A stretch of DNA of 48,860 bases. Origin: Actinomycetota bacterium. GTDB lineage: Bacteria > Actinomycetota > Coriobacteriia > Anaerosomatales > JAUXNU01. The notes beneath the pieces are model-generated. The model was given only the letters and a program-made list of their open reading frames with translations. It had not been told where the DNA came from and did not search any database. The translations under genes were made by a program, and so were the position numbers. Positions 26,259 through 34,771 of the stretch are shown piece by piece. How positions within the stretch are numbered: the stretch's first letter is position 1; each line of letters opens with the position of its first letter. Location: assembly GCA_030682655.1 (NCBI GenBank), contig JAUXNU010000105.1, positions 1-48,860 on the forward strand, given 5' to 3'.

Positions 26259-26768
26259 CTACTGTGTCGCTTCGAGGTTCTTCTCAACGACGCGAAGGAG
26301 CCGCTCGAGTTCGCGCTGGTCTTCTTCGGACATCTCGCCGACGGTGGTCCTGACCACCTCGGCGTGCACGGCCTCTAACTTCGCGTGGAGTTCGCGCCCG
26401 GCCCCGGTCATGAAGACGCGCATCACCCGGCGGTCGTGCTCGTCGGGACAGCGCTCGACGAGACCGGACTTCTCCATCTTGCGGATCATGATGGTGACGG
26501 TCGGCCGTCTCACGTTCAGCATGTCGGCAAGATCGCTTTGGCTGATTCCGTCGTTCTGACTGAGCACCCATAGCGAGAACGCCTGCCCCATGTGCGTGTC
26601 CTTCTCGCCCAGCTTCGTGATCATGAGAAGCTTCTGGGCACGAAGCACTCCGCGCAGAGCGTGAAACACCCGGTACGGTTGTGGCGTGTTCTCGTCGATC
26701 TTCATGTCCGGCAGGTTCGCCGGGTTGGGCATCCCGTGAGGGCGGTGATGCGGATGGTATGGGCACAT
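26259..26768 (-). CDS. MarR-family repressor of the ABC exporter operon
   Basis: A 169-residue MarR protein. Its N terminus is His/Pro-rich (CPYHPHHRPHGMPNP) and could bind metal. The winged helix reads SQSDLADMLNVRRPTVTIMI then MEKSGLVERCPDEHDRRVMR. ATG 26768 follows GGGAGGC. Two adjacent palindromes lie 33-59 bases upstream of the start, the likely operator. Regulation of the downstream ABC pair and itself is inferred from order and spacing. Confidence 0.85.
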   Translation of the reverse strand: MCPYHPHHRPHGMPNPANLPDMKIDENTPQPYRVFHALRGVLRAQKLLMITKLGEKDTHMGQAFSLWVLSQNDGISQSDLADMLNVRRPTVTIMIRKMEKSGLVERCPDEHDRRVMRVFMTGAGRELHAKLEAVHAEVVRTTVGEMSEEDQRELERLLRVVEKNLEATQ

Positions 26769-26800
26769 GGTCGCGCCTCCCGGCGGTGACAGCATTACTG

Positions 26801-26827
26801 TAAGCGTGCTAACTATTAGCATGCTAA
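26801..26827. promoter_or_regulatory. Double palindromic MarR operator
   Basis: TAAGCGTGCTAA (26801-26812) and TTAGCATGCTAA (26816-26827) are separated by three bases. The second is a perfect 12-bp palindrome and the first matches it at ten of twelve positions. MarR dimers usually bind such palindromes, and two copies 15 bases apart centre to centre would allow two dimers. It lies upstream of the MarR gene in the correct place for autorepression. Confidence 0.7.
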
Positions 26828-26877
26828 CGACTCTTGCGCAAGAGGGTCTAGTGGGTCGTGCGACGACCTGGGTGCGT

Positions 26878-28002
26878 CTATGCGTCCCGCTCGGGAGCTG
26901 CTGCCGGCAACGTGAGGGCTATCGCGGTGCCGCCGTTCGGCTCGCTCTCGGCGCTGATCTCCCCGCCGTGGTCGAGCACGATCGCGCGGGATATCGCCAG
27001 GCCAAGGCCCGCACCGCCTCGTCTAGCCGCCCGCGCCGCATCCGCCCGGTAGAAACGCTCGAAGGCGTGCTGGACATCCTCGGCGGACATGCCCTCGCCC
27101 GTGTCGACCACGCTCACAATCTCGCGCTCCCCGTCCGATGTGAGGCGAACGGCCACGGAGCCGGTTGCGGTATGGCGAGCGGCGTTCGAGAGCAGGTTGC
27201 GCAGCACCTGGCCGAGGCGTCGCTCGTCACCGGTGACCACGTGCGGGGCGTCATCTCCCTCGACGCGGATCTCGACGCCGTCGGCGAGCAACGGGCCGAC
27301 GCGCTGCGCTTCCTGCCGCGCGAGGGTCGAGAGATCGGTCGGCGCCATCTCGTAGCGCAGCCGTCCGGCCTCGGCGACAGCCAGCTCCTGCAGATCGTCG
27401 ACTAGCGCCGAAAGGTGCATGAGGTCGTCGACGAGCGAGAGCAACCGCGCTTCGTCGACGCGCAGAACGCCGTCGGCCATCCCCTCGGCCTGGGCACGCG
27501 CCGCTGCGAGCGGGTTGCGTAGCTCGTGCGCGACGTCAGCGACCATGCGCCGACGCAGCTCCTCGGCACGCTCTAGCGAGTCGGCCATGTGGTTGAACGC
27601 GTCCCCGAGCGCGGCGACCTCGGCGGGACCATCCGCCTGCACGCGGTGGGTGAGGTCGCCCGCCGCGAGTTCCTCGGCAGCTACCTCGAGTCGGCGAAGC
27701 GGTCGCGCAAGGTACGCGGCCAGCACCAGCGCGACCAGCGCGGCGATGGCTATCACGACAGCCGCTGCCCCGAGTGCGCTCCTGTCCACGCTAGCGATGA
27801 AGCTCTGCTCCGCCGTGCCAAGGAGCATGCGCCCCATCCCCGGCCGCCCCGCCATGCCGCCACCGCTGGGAAGACCTGCAAGGTAGCTGTCGAACGCCGC
27901 CGAAAGCGCGACGCGTGCGAAGGCCGCCACGACTACCACGGTGCCGAGCGAGACGCCGACGATCGACAGGAAGACCTGTGCACCCAGGCTCACGCGGCGC
28001 AC
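26878..28002 (-). CDS. Sensor histidine kinase (HAMP-HisKA-HATPase)
   Basis: A 374-residue membrane kinase with two helices (about 10-35 and 78-98) around a short external loop. That loop is rich in Gly and Met (GGGMAGRPGMGRML), which suggests metal sensing. HAMP follows, then DVAHELRNPL with H159 as phosphoacceptor, the N box LLSNAARHT, DTGEGM and GAGLGLAIS. The kinase starts with GTG one base after the stop of the response regulator. The last gene of its operon, it has no partner gene downstream. Confidence 0.88.
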   Translation of the reverse strand: MRRVSLGAQVFLSIVGVSLGTVVVVAAFARVALSAAFDSYLAGLPSGGGMAGRPGMGRMLLGTAEQSFIASVDRSALGAAAVVIAIAALVALVLAAYLARPLRRLEVAAEELAAGDLTHRVQADGPAEVAALGDAFNHMADSLERAEELRRRMVADVAHELRNPLAAARAQAEGMADGVLRVDEARLLSLVDDLMHLSALVDDLQELAVAEAGRLRYEMAPTDLSTLARQEAQRVGPLLADGVEIRVEGDDAPHVVTGDERRLGQVLRNLLSNAARHTATGSVAVRLTSDGEREIVSVVDTGEGMSAEDVQHAFERFYRADAARAARRGGAGLGLAISRAIVLDHGGEISAESEPNGGTAIALTLPAAAPERDA

Positions 28003-28003
28003 G

Positions 28004-28690
28004 TCAGGCCTCCAACTTGTAGCCGACGCCGAAGACGGTCTTCACGTAGCGGGGGTTCTTGGAGTCCTCGCCGAGCTTGCGTCGGATGTTCTTGACGTGA
28101 GCGTCCACGGTGCGCTCGTAGCCGTCGAAAGCATCACCTGATGCGATCTCAAGGAGCTGGAGCCGCGTGTAGACGCGACCGGGATGCCCTGCTAGCGCGT
28201 ACAGGATGTCGAACTCGGTCCGGGTGAGATCGACGACCACGCCTTGCACCCTCACCTCGCGCCTCTCGGGGTCGATCGACAGGTCGCCGACGACCAGCGG
28301 CGGCGCGTCGTCCTGATCACGATCGCGCTCCCGCGAGCAACGTCGCAGGACAGCCTTGACGCGCGCAACGACCTCGCGGGGCGAGAAGGGCTTGGTGATG
28401 TAGTCGTCCGCCCCTATCTCGAGCCCGACCAGGCGATCTACCTCATCTCCCCGGGCCGTCACCAGAATCACCGGTATGCCCTGAGCCTGGAAGCGCTTGG
28501 TGAGATCGAGCCCGTCGATGCCGGGAAGCATCACGTCCACCAGCGCGAGATCCGGCCTGGCCTCCGCTGCGCGCAGCAGTGCGGCGTCGCCGTCCAGTGC
28601 CGTCACGGCGGTGTGGCCCGCCGCTGCGAGATACTCGGCGAGAACCTCGACGATCTTCTCGTTGTCGTCGACCACGAGCACGGTGGCCAT
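28004..28690 (-). CDS. OmpR/PhoB-family response regulator
   Basis: A 228-residue regulator. The receiver has D8-D9, the phosphoacceptor D52 in LVDVMLPG, T78 and K100 in ITKPF. The C-terminal winged helix has RTEFDILYALAGHPGRVYTR, then YERTVDAHVKNIRRKLG and RYVKTVFGVGYKLE. ATG 28690 follows AGGAG; an upstream start would add 33 unrelated residues. It controls an operon with its cognate kinase and, probably, the secreted protein upstream. Confidence 0.92.
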   Translation of the reverse strand: MATVLVVDDNEKIVEVLAEYLAAAGHTAVTALDGDAALLRAAEARPDLALVDVMLPGIDGLDLTKRFQAQGIPVILVTARGDEVDRLVGLEIGADDYITKPFSPREVVARVKAVLRRCSRERDRDQDDAPPLVVGDLSIDPERREVRVQGVVVDLTRTEFDILYALAGHPGRVYTRLQLLEIASGDAFDGYERTVDAHVKNIRRKLGEDSKNPRYVKTVFGVGYKLEA

Positions 28691-28750
28691 GGCTTCTCCT
28701 ATTCCAGACGCTACCGGGAGTATCCCACGAGAATCGTGCCCGGACACACG

Positions 28751-28783
28751 CGGGCGGGGCGGGCTCTCGCCTCGCCCCGCCCG
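28751..28783. terminator. Strong GC stem-loop between secreted protein and response regulator
   Basis: CGGGCGGGGCG and CGCCCCGCCCG (28751-28761 and 28773-28783) form a perfect 11-bp stem with an 11-base loop. It lies between the stop of the secreted-protein gene and the response regulator start on the minus strand. There is no T-run, so it may weaken read-through or protect the upstream mRNA rather than terminate fully. Confidence 0.6.
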
Positions 28784-28795
28784 GATCACGCTGTC

Positions 28796-29371
28796 CTACT
28801 GAGTGGCAGCAGGTGCCTGCACGCATGCGCCACCGCAACCACCGGCAGCTCCCATGCCCATACCGCCACCGGCACCACGACCACCGGCACCACGACCGCC
28901 ACCGCGACCGAAGCCGCCACCAGCACCGCAGGCCTCATCGGTGGACTCGACGCGCTCTGTCAGACGGGTCTCCATCTGGGCCAGCGCCGCATCGGCCTGG
29001 TCCTGGGTGATGGTGCCGTCCTTCACGCGCTCGCTCAGGAGGTCCGCACGGACCTTGAGCGCCTCATCGACAACTGCGTCGGAGCCGACGCCAGCCTCAG
29101 CGGCTATGTCAGCGAATGACTCGCCTGCCGTGCGCTTCGCGATGACGTCATCGACTTCGTTGCCGGTTAGCCTGGCAACGACATCCGACAGCCGTCCGCC
29201 GGCGTCGCGCATGGCGGCACCGAGCCTAAGTCCCATCCCGATCCAACCCGTCGCGGCCACGGTGGCCGTCGGATCGGACGCAGGTGCTGCGACACCTATC
29301 ATGGCGTTGCCGGCGAGTAGCCCGAGTGCCAGAGCCGCAACGACCAGAATCGTCGTACGTCGCATCTTCAT
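28796..29371 (-). CDS. Secreted DUF2680-like protein with Gly/Met/Cys-rich tail
   Basis: A 191-residue secreted protein. A signal peptide (MKMRRTTILVVAALALGLLA) is followed by a helical region containing LLSERVKDGTITQDQADAAL, typical of DUF2680-like small secreted proteins. The last 45 residues are Gly-rich with Cys and Met (MGMGAAGGCGGACV). ATG 29371 follows AAAGGAG. It is transcribed ahead of a response regulator and a Met-rich kinase, so it may be a periplasmic metal-binding or stress protein of that system, comparable in layout to CpxP/Spy-type genes. That role is inferred. Confidence 0.65.
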   Translation of the reverse strand: MKMRRTTILVVAALALGLLAGNAMIGVAAPASDPTATVAATGWIGMGLRLGAAMRDAGGRLSDVVARLTGNEVDDVIAKRTAGESFADIAAEAGVGSDAVVDEALKVRADLLSERVKDGTITQDQADAALAQMETRLTERVESTDEACGAGGGFGRGGGRGAGGRGAGGGMGMGAAGGCGGACVQAPAATQ

Positions 29372-29426
29372 GGTGTGCTCCTTTCGAAAGCTGGAACGAT
29401 CTTCATTACAGATGATGCGCCCGAGG

Positions 29427-29443
29427 TTTGAAGCGGATGTGAA
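29427..29443. promoter_or_regulatory. Candidate OmpR-type direct repeats in divergent promoter region
   Basis: TTTGAA (29427-29432) and TGTGAA (29438-29443) lie 11 bases apart; on the minus strand they read TTCACA and TTCAAA. Hexamers repeated every 11 bases are the usual binding pattern of OmpR/PhoB-family regulators. They lie 56-72 bases upstream of the secreted protein gene. CTTTCGAAAG, a 10-bp palindrome at 29381-29390, overlaps the ribosome binding site. Confidence 0.4.
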
Positions 29444-29567
29444 CACCACCTGCGGGGTTCGTGAAGGCGCCTCGGCCGAGTCGCACCAGGGCAGCACGCC
29501 GCCGCACGAGCCACCCTGTGTGCGAGAATCGGGCGACAGCGGAGATGCGTCGCGAAGGAGCCGACCG

Positions 29568-30305
29568 GTGAGAAGATGGGGAGAGAGCCCTGAGGTCGCC
29601 GAGGACAGCGACCCGATGGCACCCTACCGTCGCCAGCAGCGCGTGACCGCGATCGTGGTTGCGCTCTCGTTCGCAGCGATCGTCGTGTTCGTGGGCGGCT
29701 TCCTGTGGCTGTTCAATCGCGCGCAGAGCCGCACGCCCGCTCCACCGGCAGCGGTGTCCTACGAGTCCTACCGGTCCGCGTGGGAGTCGGCGATGGCCAA
29801 GGCAGGCGTCGAGGCCACCTTCCCCGTCGAACCCGTCAACCTTGCCGACGTGCGCGCCACAGGCGTCCACGAGTTCACAGCGACCTTCACCGCCGAGGAG
29901 ATCGGCGCGCTGCTCACGATGTACCGCTCCGACTACACCGTCGAAGGCGGCTCCATCTCCGTTGAGAGCGCGGTCGTTGGCTTCCCGGCAGACGACCGCG
30001 CGAGCATCGACGGTCGGCTAGTCTTCGACGGAAGCCGATACGGGCTGAAGGCCGAGGCGTCTGTGACCTACAAAGACGGGCGTATCGTCGCACAGTCGGA
30101 AGGCGCCGACCTCACCGTTGAGGGCTTCGGCGTGAAGGGCGACAAGCGTGCTCAGGCCATCGATCTCGTAGCCAACTTCCTCAACGCGCACGTACGCGCG
30201 GCACCCAACCTCATCGTGGACGAGGCGCGAGTCGTGGAGGGGGCGCTCGAGGTCACGGGCCGTGCGCCCGTCAAGATCGAGCATCCAACTGCAGGAGCAC
30301 CCTAG
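29568..30305 (+). CDS. Membrane-anchored protein of unknown function
   Basis: A 245-residue protein. A basic, Gln/Arg-rich N terminus leads to one membrane helix (TAIVVALSFAAIVVFVGGFL, about residues 27-48). The rest is an extracytoplasmic alpha/beta domain of about 190 residues with TFPVEPVNLADVRA, then TFTAEEIGALLTMYR and VDGRLVF-like strands. I do not recognise it; the pattern suggests a lipid-binding or StARkin-like beta-sandwich but that is a guess. GTG 29568 follows AAGGAG. It diverges from the secreted-protein operon and converges with the phosphoketolase gene. Confidence 0.6.
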   Translation: MRRWGESPEVAEDSDPMAPYRRQQRVTAIVVALSFAAIVVFVGGFLWLFNRAQSRTPAPPAAVSYESYRSAWESAMAKAGVEATFPVEPVNLADVRATGVHEFTATFTAEEIGALLTMYRSDYTVEGGSISVESAVVGFPADDRASIDGRLVFDGSRYGLKAEASVTYKDGRIVAQSEGADLTVEGFGVKGDKRAQAIDLVANFLNAHVRAAPNLIVDEARVVEGALEVTGRAPVKIEHPTAGAP

Positions 30306-30321
30306 TAGCGCCGCCCGCCCC

Positions 30322-32724
30322 CTACCACTCCCACGTCCAGTCGCGCACCAGCGGCATGTCCTCGCCGTAGCGCTCTATGTACTCGCGATGGTCCACGAGC
30401 GTGTCGCGGACAAACTGCGACACGTACGCACGCTTGTGCTCGAGCTTCTCGATCCGCTCGACAGCGTCGCCGAACAGGTGGAAGCGGTCGAGGTCGTTGC
30501 GCACCACCATGTCGAACGGTGTCGTCGTGGTGCCCTCTTCCTTGTAGCCGCGAACGTGGATGTTGCGGTGGTTCGTGCGCCGGTAGGTGAGCCGGTGGAT
30601 CAGCCACGGGTAGCCGTGGTAGGCGAAGATGACCGGCTTGTCGGTGGTGAACAGCTCGTCGAATGCCTTGTCCGAGAGGCCGTGAGGATGCTCCTCGGCA
30701 GGCTGGAGCGTCATGAGGTCGACAACGTTGACGACCCGGATCTTGAGGTCCGGTGCCTCGCGCCGCAGCAGGTCGACCGCCGCAAGCGTCTCGAGTGTGG
30801 GGACGTCGCCCGCGCATGCCATGACGACGTCTGGCTCCTCGCCACAATCGGTGCTCGCCCACTCGAACATCCCGATGCCGGCGGTGCAGTGCTTCACGGC
30901 CGCATCCATGTCGAGGAACTGCAGCGCAGGTTGCTTGCCCGCGACGATGACGTTGATGTAGTCGGTGCTGCGCAAACAGTGGTCCGCGACGGAAAGCAGA
31001 GTGTTGGCATCCGGCGGCAGGTAGACGCGGATCACGTCGCCGCGCTTGTTGACGACGTTGTCGATGAAGCCGGGGTCCTGGTGCGAGAAGCCGTTGTGGT
31101 CCTGGCGCCACACATGTGACGACAGCAGATACGTGGCCGAGGAGATCGGTGCCCGCCACGGCACCTCGTTCTTGCTCACGTCGAGCCACTTCGCGTGCTG
31201 GTTGAACATCGAGTCGATGATGTGCACGAACGCCTCGTAGGTGTTGAACAGGCCGTGCCGCCCCGTGAGCACGTAGCCTTCGAGCCAGCCGAGGCAGGTG
31301 TGCTCCGAGAGCATCTCCATGACCCGGCCGTCGGGCGCGAGCTCTCCTCCGTCGTCGTCGACGGGTAGCCGCCCGGCAAGCCACGTCTTCTTGCTGACCT
31401 CGAAGATCGCGCCCAGGCGGTTCGATGCGGTCTCGTCGGGGCCGAACACCCGGAAGCGGTCCATGTTGGCCGCCATCACGTCGCGCAGCATCTCGCCAAG
31501 GACGCGGGTCGCCTCGGCAGTCACGCGCCCCGGCTCGGGCACGGCCACAGCGTAGTCGGTGAAGTCGGGCATCTTGAGTTCGCGTCGGAGCAGACCGCCG
31601 TTGGCGTGCGGGTTGTCGCCGAGGCGCTTCGTTCCGCGTGGGGCGAGTGCGGCGATCTCGGCTCGGGGGGCACCGCTCTCGTCGAAGAGCTCCTCGGGCC
31701 GGTAGCTGCGCAGCCAGCCGTCGAGGATGCGAAGGTGCTCCGGGTTCTCGCGCACCTTGTCGATGGGCACCTGGTGAGCCCGCCACGTCCCCTCGACCTG
31801 GTGGCCCTCGACGACGTCGGGCCCGGTCCAGCCCTTCGGGGTGCGTAGAACGATCATCGGCCAGCGCGGGAGCGCGCATGCGCCCCTTGTCCGGCACTCC
31901 GCCTGGATTCCGCGGATCTCTCCCACTATCTGGTCAAGCGTCGCGGCCATCAGCTGGTGCATCGCGGCCGGATCGTCGCCTTCCACGAAGTACGGCTTCC
32001 AGCCGTATCCTATGAGCAACGCCTCGAGGTCGTCACGCGGGATGCGCGCGAGCACGGTCGGGTTGGCGATCTTGTAGCCGTTGAGATGCAGGATCGGCAG
32101 GACCGCGCCGTCGGTCACCGGGTTCAGGAACTTGTTCGAGTGCCAGGCCGTCGCAAGCGGGCCCGTCTCCGCCTCGCCGTCGCCGACCACGCACGTCACG
32201 ATGAGATCGGGGTTGTCGAACGCCGCCCCGAACGCATGGGACAGCGAGTACCCGAGCTCTCCACCCTCGTGGATCGACCCGGGAATCTGGGCAGCAACAT
32301 GGCTCGGGATCCCGCCGGGAAACGAGAACTGCCGAAACAGCCGCTGCATCCCGTCGGCGTCCTGCGACACCGCCGAGTAGCGCTCGCTGAACGTGCCCTC
32401 GAGCCAGGTGTTGGCCACGATCGCCGGCCCACCGTGCCCCGGCCCGGTCACGAGGATCATGTCCAGATCGCTCGCCTTGATGACACGGTTGAGGTGCGCG
32501 TACACGAAGTTCAGCCCCGGCGTTGTCCCCCAATGGCCAAGGAGCCGCGGCTTCACGTCCTCGGCAGTGAGCGGGCGGGCCAACAGTGGGTTGTCGAGCA
32601 GGTAGATCTGGCCGACTGCGAGGTAGTTCGCCGCGCGCCAGTACGCGTCGATGAGGGCAAGTTCGTCGGGCGAGAGCGGCTCGGCGCCGGTCGCGCTGAC
32701 GGCAGGCTGGGTCGGGTCGATCAT
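30322..32724 (-). CDS. xfp: Xylulose-5-phosphate/fructose-6-phosphate phosphoketolase
   Basis: An 800-residue thiamine-diphosphate enzyme that cleaves xylulose 5-phosphate or fructose 6-phosphate with phosphate, giving acetyl phosphate and a shorter aldose phosphate. Family motifs are clear: [20 protein letters not shown] near 70, GPGHGGPA near 95, the TPP motif [20 protein letters not shown] near 180 and NGYKIANPT. The length is the usual one. The ATG overlaps the TGA of acetate kinase as ATGA, so the two enzymes are made together. The gene converges with an unknown membrane protein gene at its 3' end. Confidence 0.95.
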   Translation of the reverse strand: MIDPTQPAVSATGAEPLSPDELALIDAYWRAANYLAVGQIYLLDNPLLARPLTAEDVKPRLLGHWGTTPGLNFVYAHLNRVIKASDLDMILVTGPGHGGPAIVANTWLEGTFSERYSAVSQDADGMQRLFRQFSFPGGIPSHVAAQIPGSIHEGGELGYSLSHAFGAAFDNPDLIVTCVVGDGEAETGPLATAWHSNKFLNPVTDGAVLPILHLNGYKIANPTVLARIPRDDLEALLIGYGWKPYFVEGDDPAAMHQLMAATLDQIVGEIRGIQAECRTRGACALPRWPMIVLRTPKGWTGPDVVEGHQVEGTWRAHQVPIDKVRENPEHLRILDGWLRSYRPEELFDESGAPRAEIAALAPRGTKRLGDNPHANGGLLRRELKMPDFTDYAVAVPEPGRVTAEATRVLGEMLRDVMAANMDRFRVFGPDETASNRLGAIFEVSKKTWLAGRLPVDDDGGELAPDGRVMEMLSEHTCLGWLEGYVLTGRHGLFNTYEAFVHIIDSMFNQHAKWLDVSKNEVPWRAPISSATYLLSSHVWRQDHNGFSHQDPGFIDNVVNKRGDVIRVYLPPDANTLLSVADHCLRSTDYINVIVAGKQPALQFLDMDAAVKHCTAGIGMFEWASTDCGEEPDVVMACAGDVPTLETLAAVDLLRREAPDLKIRVVNVVDLMTLQPAEEHPHGLSDKAFDELFTTDKPVIFAYHGYPWLIHRLTYRRTNHRNIHVRGYKEEGTTTTPFDMVVRNDLDRFHLFGDAVERIEKLEHKRAYVSQFVRDTLVDHREYIERYGEDMPLVRDWTWEW

Positions 32725-33899
32725 GCAGAATCACTCCTCGGTTGGGGCTGTCGATCCGGGAACGCGCACGCGAACGTCTCGCGCGCGATCTCAAGCTCTT
32801 CGTCGGTCGGGATCACGAGCACGGTCACCTCGGCGCCGGGCGGGCTGATCGTCGCGACACCGCTGCCAGTCGCGACCTGGTTTGCGTCCCCGGCGATCTC
32901 GATTCCGAGACGCGTGAGGCCCGTGCAGATCCGCGCGCGCACCTCAGGGTCGTTCTCGCCGATACCCGCCGTGAACACCACTGCGTCAACGCGCCCGAGC
33001 ACGGCGTAGTAGGCGCCAATGTACTTCTTCGCGCGGTAGCAGAACATCTCCACCGCAAGCTGCGCGTCCGCGTCGCCGTCCTCGGCCAGGCGGTGGACCT
33101 CCCGCATGTCGCTCGCGCCGCACAGTCCCGCGAGTCCGCTCTCGAAGTTCAGGAGGTGATGCACTTCCTCGCGCGACCGGCCGGTGATCTCGCCAAGGAG
33201 CATCGGCACCGCCGGGTCGATGTCTCCGCACCGCGTCCCCATCACGAGTCCCTCAAGCGGGGTCATCCCCATCGACGTGTCGATGCTGCGCCCGCCTTCG
33301 ATCGCCGCCACACTCGCCCCGTTGCCGAGATGCAGCGTGATGAGGTTCAGCTCGTCGAGCGGGCGGCCCAGAATGGCGGCGGCGCGACCCGCGACGAATG
33401 CGTGTGACGTACCGTGGAAACCGTAGCGACGGATGCCGTGCTCGCGCGCAAGCGCGCGTGGGAGTGCGTACTCTCGCGCATGCCGCGGCATCGTCCGGTA
33501 GAAGGTGGTGTCGAAGACGGCCACATGGGACACGCCGGGAAGCCAAACCCGCGCTGCCTCGATACCCGCGATGTTGGCTTTCGTGTGCAGCGGAGCCAGC
33601 AGCTCCTGTTCGCGAATGCCCCCGAGCACGCCGTCGTCGATCGTCACGGGACCGGTGAACCGGTCGCCTCCATGCACGACCCGGTGCCCCACAGCGACGA
33701 TCTCGCCCACGTCCGCCGGCGGTTCCGCGCTCTCGAGCATGCCGAGGACCGCGCGAAACGCCTCGAGGTGATCTCGTGCGAGAGAGCCGTCCTGGCCGAT
33801 TCTCTCGACCTCACCGCGGAGCAGGGAACGTGCAGGCTCGATCTCGAACAGCTCGAACTTCACCGAGCTCGAGCCGGAGTTGATGACGAGTACCTGCAA
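32721..33899 (-). CDS. ackA: Acetate kinase
   Basis: A 392-residue cytoplasmic kinase that makes ATP from acetyl phosphate and ADP. It begins [17 protein letters not shown] and contains [38 protein letters not shown], and GIGEND near the end, the standard motifs of the ASKHA acetate kinase family. The start codon is TTG at 33899, preceded by AAGGGGG six bases upstream. It is the first gene of the operon with phosphoketolase, so acetyl phosphate made there is channelled directly into ATP. Confidence 0.95.
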   Translation of the reverse strand: MQVLVINSGSSSVKFELFEIEPARSLLRGEVERIGQDGSLARDHLEAFRAVLGMLESAEPPADVGEIVAVGHRVVHGGDRFTGPVTIDDGVLGGIREQELLAPLHTKANIAGIEAARVWLPGVSHVAVFDTTFYRTMPRHAREYALPRALAREHGIRRYGFHGTSHAFVAGRAAAILGRPLDELNLITLHLGNGASVAAIEGGRSIDTSMGMTPLEGLVMGTRCGDIDPAVPMLLGEITGRSREEVHHLLNFESGLAGLCGASDMREVHRLAEDGDADAQLAVEMFCYRAKKYIGAYYAVLGRVDAVVFTAGIGENDPEVRARICTGLTRLGIEIAGDANQVATGSGVATISPPGAEVTVLVIPTDEELEIARETFACAFPDRQPQPRSDSA

Positions 33900-34087
33900 C
33901 GCGTGCCCCCTTCGAGCGAACGTACGTAGACGACGGACCAGCAGCCGACCGCGCGCCAGAGGCCGCTTCAGTCGCTTCTATTGATGGTACCCAAGGACAC
34001 GCGCCTTCGAGATGCGTTCAGGCTACCCGGGAACTCGACCGCATCGTCGCCGAGGAGAACCAGGCCCGCGATCGGCTCAGCTCACGC
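33887..34087 (+). pseudogene. In-frame but startless 5' extension of the RlpA-like gene
   Basis: The reading frame of the next gene stays open leftward from 34087 to a TGA at 33884-33886. Its last part encodes RELDRIVAEENQARDRLSSR followed by VQAMYR, matching the coiled coil that normally precedes this domain. No ATG, GTG or TTG exists in this frame before 34088, and no signal peptide is encoded. Homology therefore extends into a stretch that cannot be translated from a normal start. The left part, near 33900-34000, encodes nothing recognisable and overlaps the acetate kinase promoter region. Confidence 0.6.
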
Positions 34088-34732
34088 GTGCAGGCGATGT
34101 ACCGCTCCGCCGACGTCGGCTTCATCCCAGCACTTCTGGATGCCTCGACGATTCAGGATTTCGTGGCGCGCTGGGACCTGTTGGCGCGGATTGCCAGGCA
34201 GGATGCCGAGACCCTGAGAGAGCTGAAAACCGCGCACATCGAAGCGCAGCGGTCTGCGGAGCAGCTGATCGACCTTCAGGCCGAGGAAGCACGCGCGCTC
34301 GATGCGATGGCCGACGAGGTCGCCCGCGCAAAGGAGGAACTCGCCGCAAGCGAGGCCGCGCTGCAAGAGTACGCGGCCAGGACGGCCGCGAGCGCCAAGC
34401 CTGCCATCCCACCGGTTGAAAGCGACCCGACGCAGCAACTCAGTGGTTCCGGTGCCTGGCAGATCGCGGTTGCATCGCACTACGGACGCGACTTCACCGG
34501 ACGCGGGGCAAACGGCGATGCGATCGGCCCGTACTCGATGATCGTCGCGCACAGGACGCTGCCGTTCGGCACGCTCATCGAGTTCGAGTACAACGGGAAG
34601 CGGGCGGTCGCCCGTGTCGCCGACCGTGGTCCGCACACGGAGGGTCGCACGTTCGATCTTGGCCCAGGCGTGGTCCGGGTGCTCGACTTCAGCGGTGTGC
34701 GCGAGGTCCGGCATCGCATCATCACACGGTAG
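34088..34732 (+). CDS. RlpA-like double-psi beta-barrel protein with PcsB-type coiled coil, 5'-truncated
   Basis: From the first usable start (GTG 34088) 214 residues are encoded. Residues 1-100 are a coiled coil of the PcsB/EnvC kind (GFIPALLDASTIQDFVARWD is the hinge motif). Residues 122-214 are an RlpA-type domain with SHYGRDFTGRGANGD, AHRTLPFGTLIEF and the catalytic-region motif ADRGPHTEGRTFDL. Intact family members have a signal peptide and about 60 more N-terminal residues. Here they are missing, so the product could not be secreted and the gene is probably non-functional. Coiled-coil homology continues upstream in frame without a start codon. Confidence 0.75.
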   Translation: MQAMYRSADVGFIPALLDASTIQDFVARWDLLARIARQDAETLRELKTAHIEAQRSAEQLIDLQAEEARALDAMADEVARAKEELAASEAALQEYAARTAASAKPAIPPVESDPTQQLSGSGAWQIAVASHYGRDFTGRGANGDAIGPYSMIVAHRTLPFGTLIEFEYNGKRAVARVADRGPHTEGRTFDLGPGVVRVLDFSGVREVRHRIITR

Positions 34733-34771
34733 ACGAGCAGATTGACTGTCCGGCTCTGGTTCCGGTCTCGT

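Noticed and set aside
29495-29567. Longer start for the 29568 membrane protein
   Set aside because: The upstream frame encodes no homology and overlaps the secreted-protein gene antisense; GTG with AAGGAG is better.
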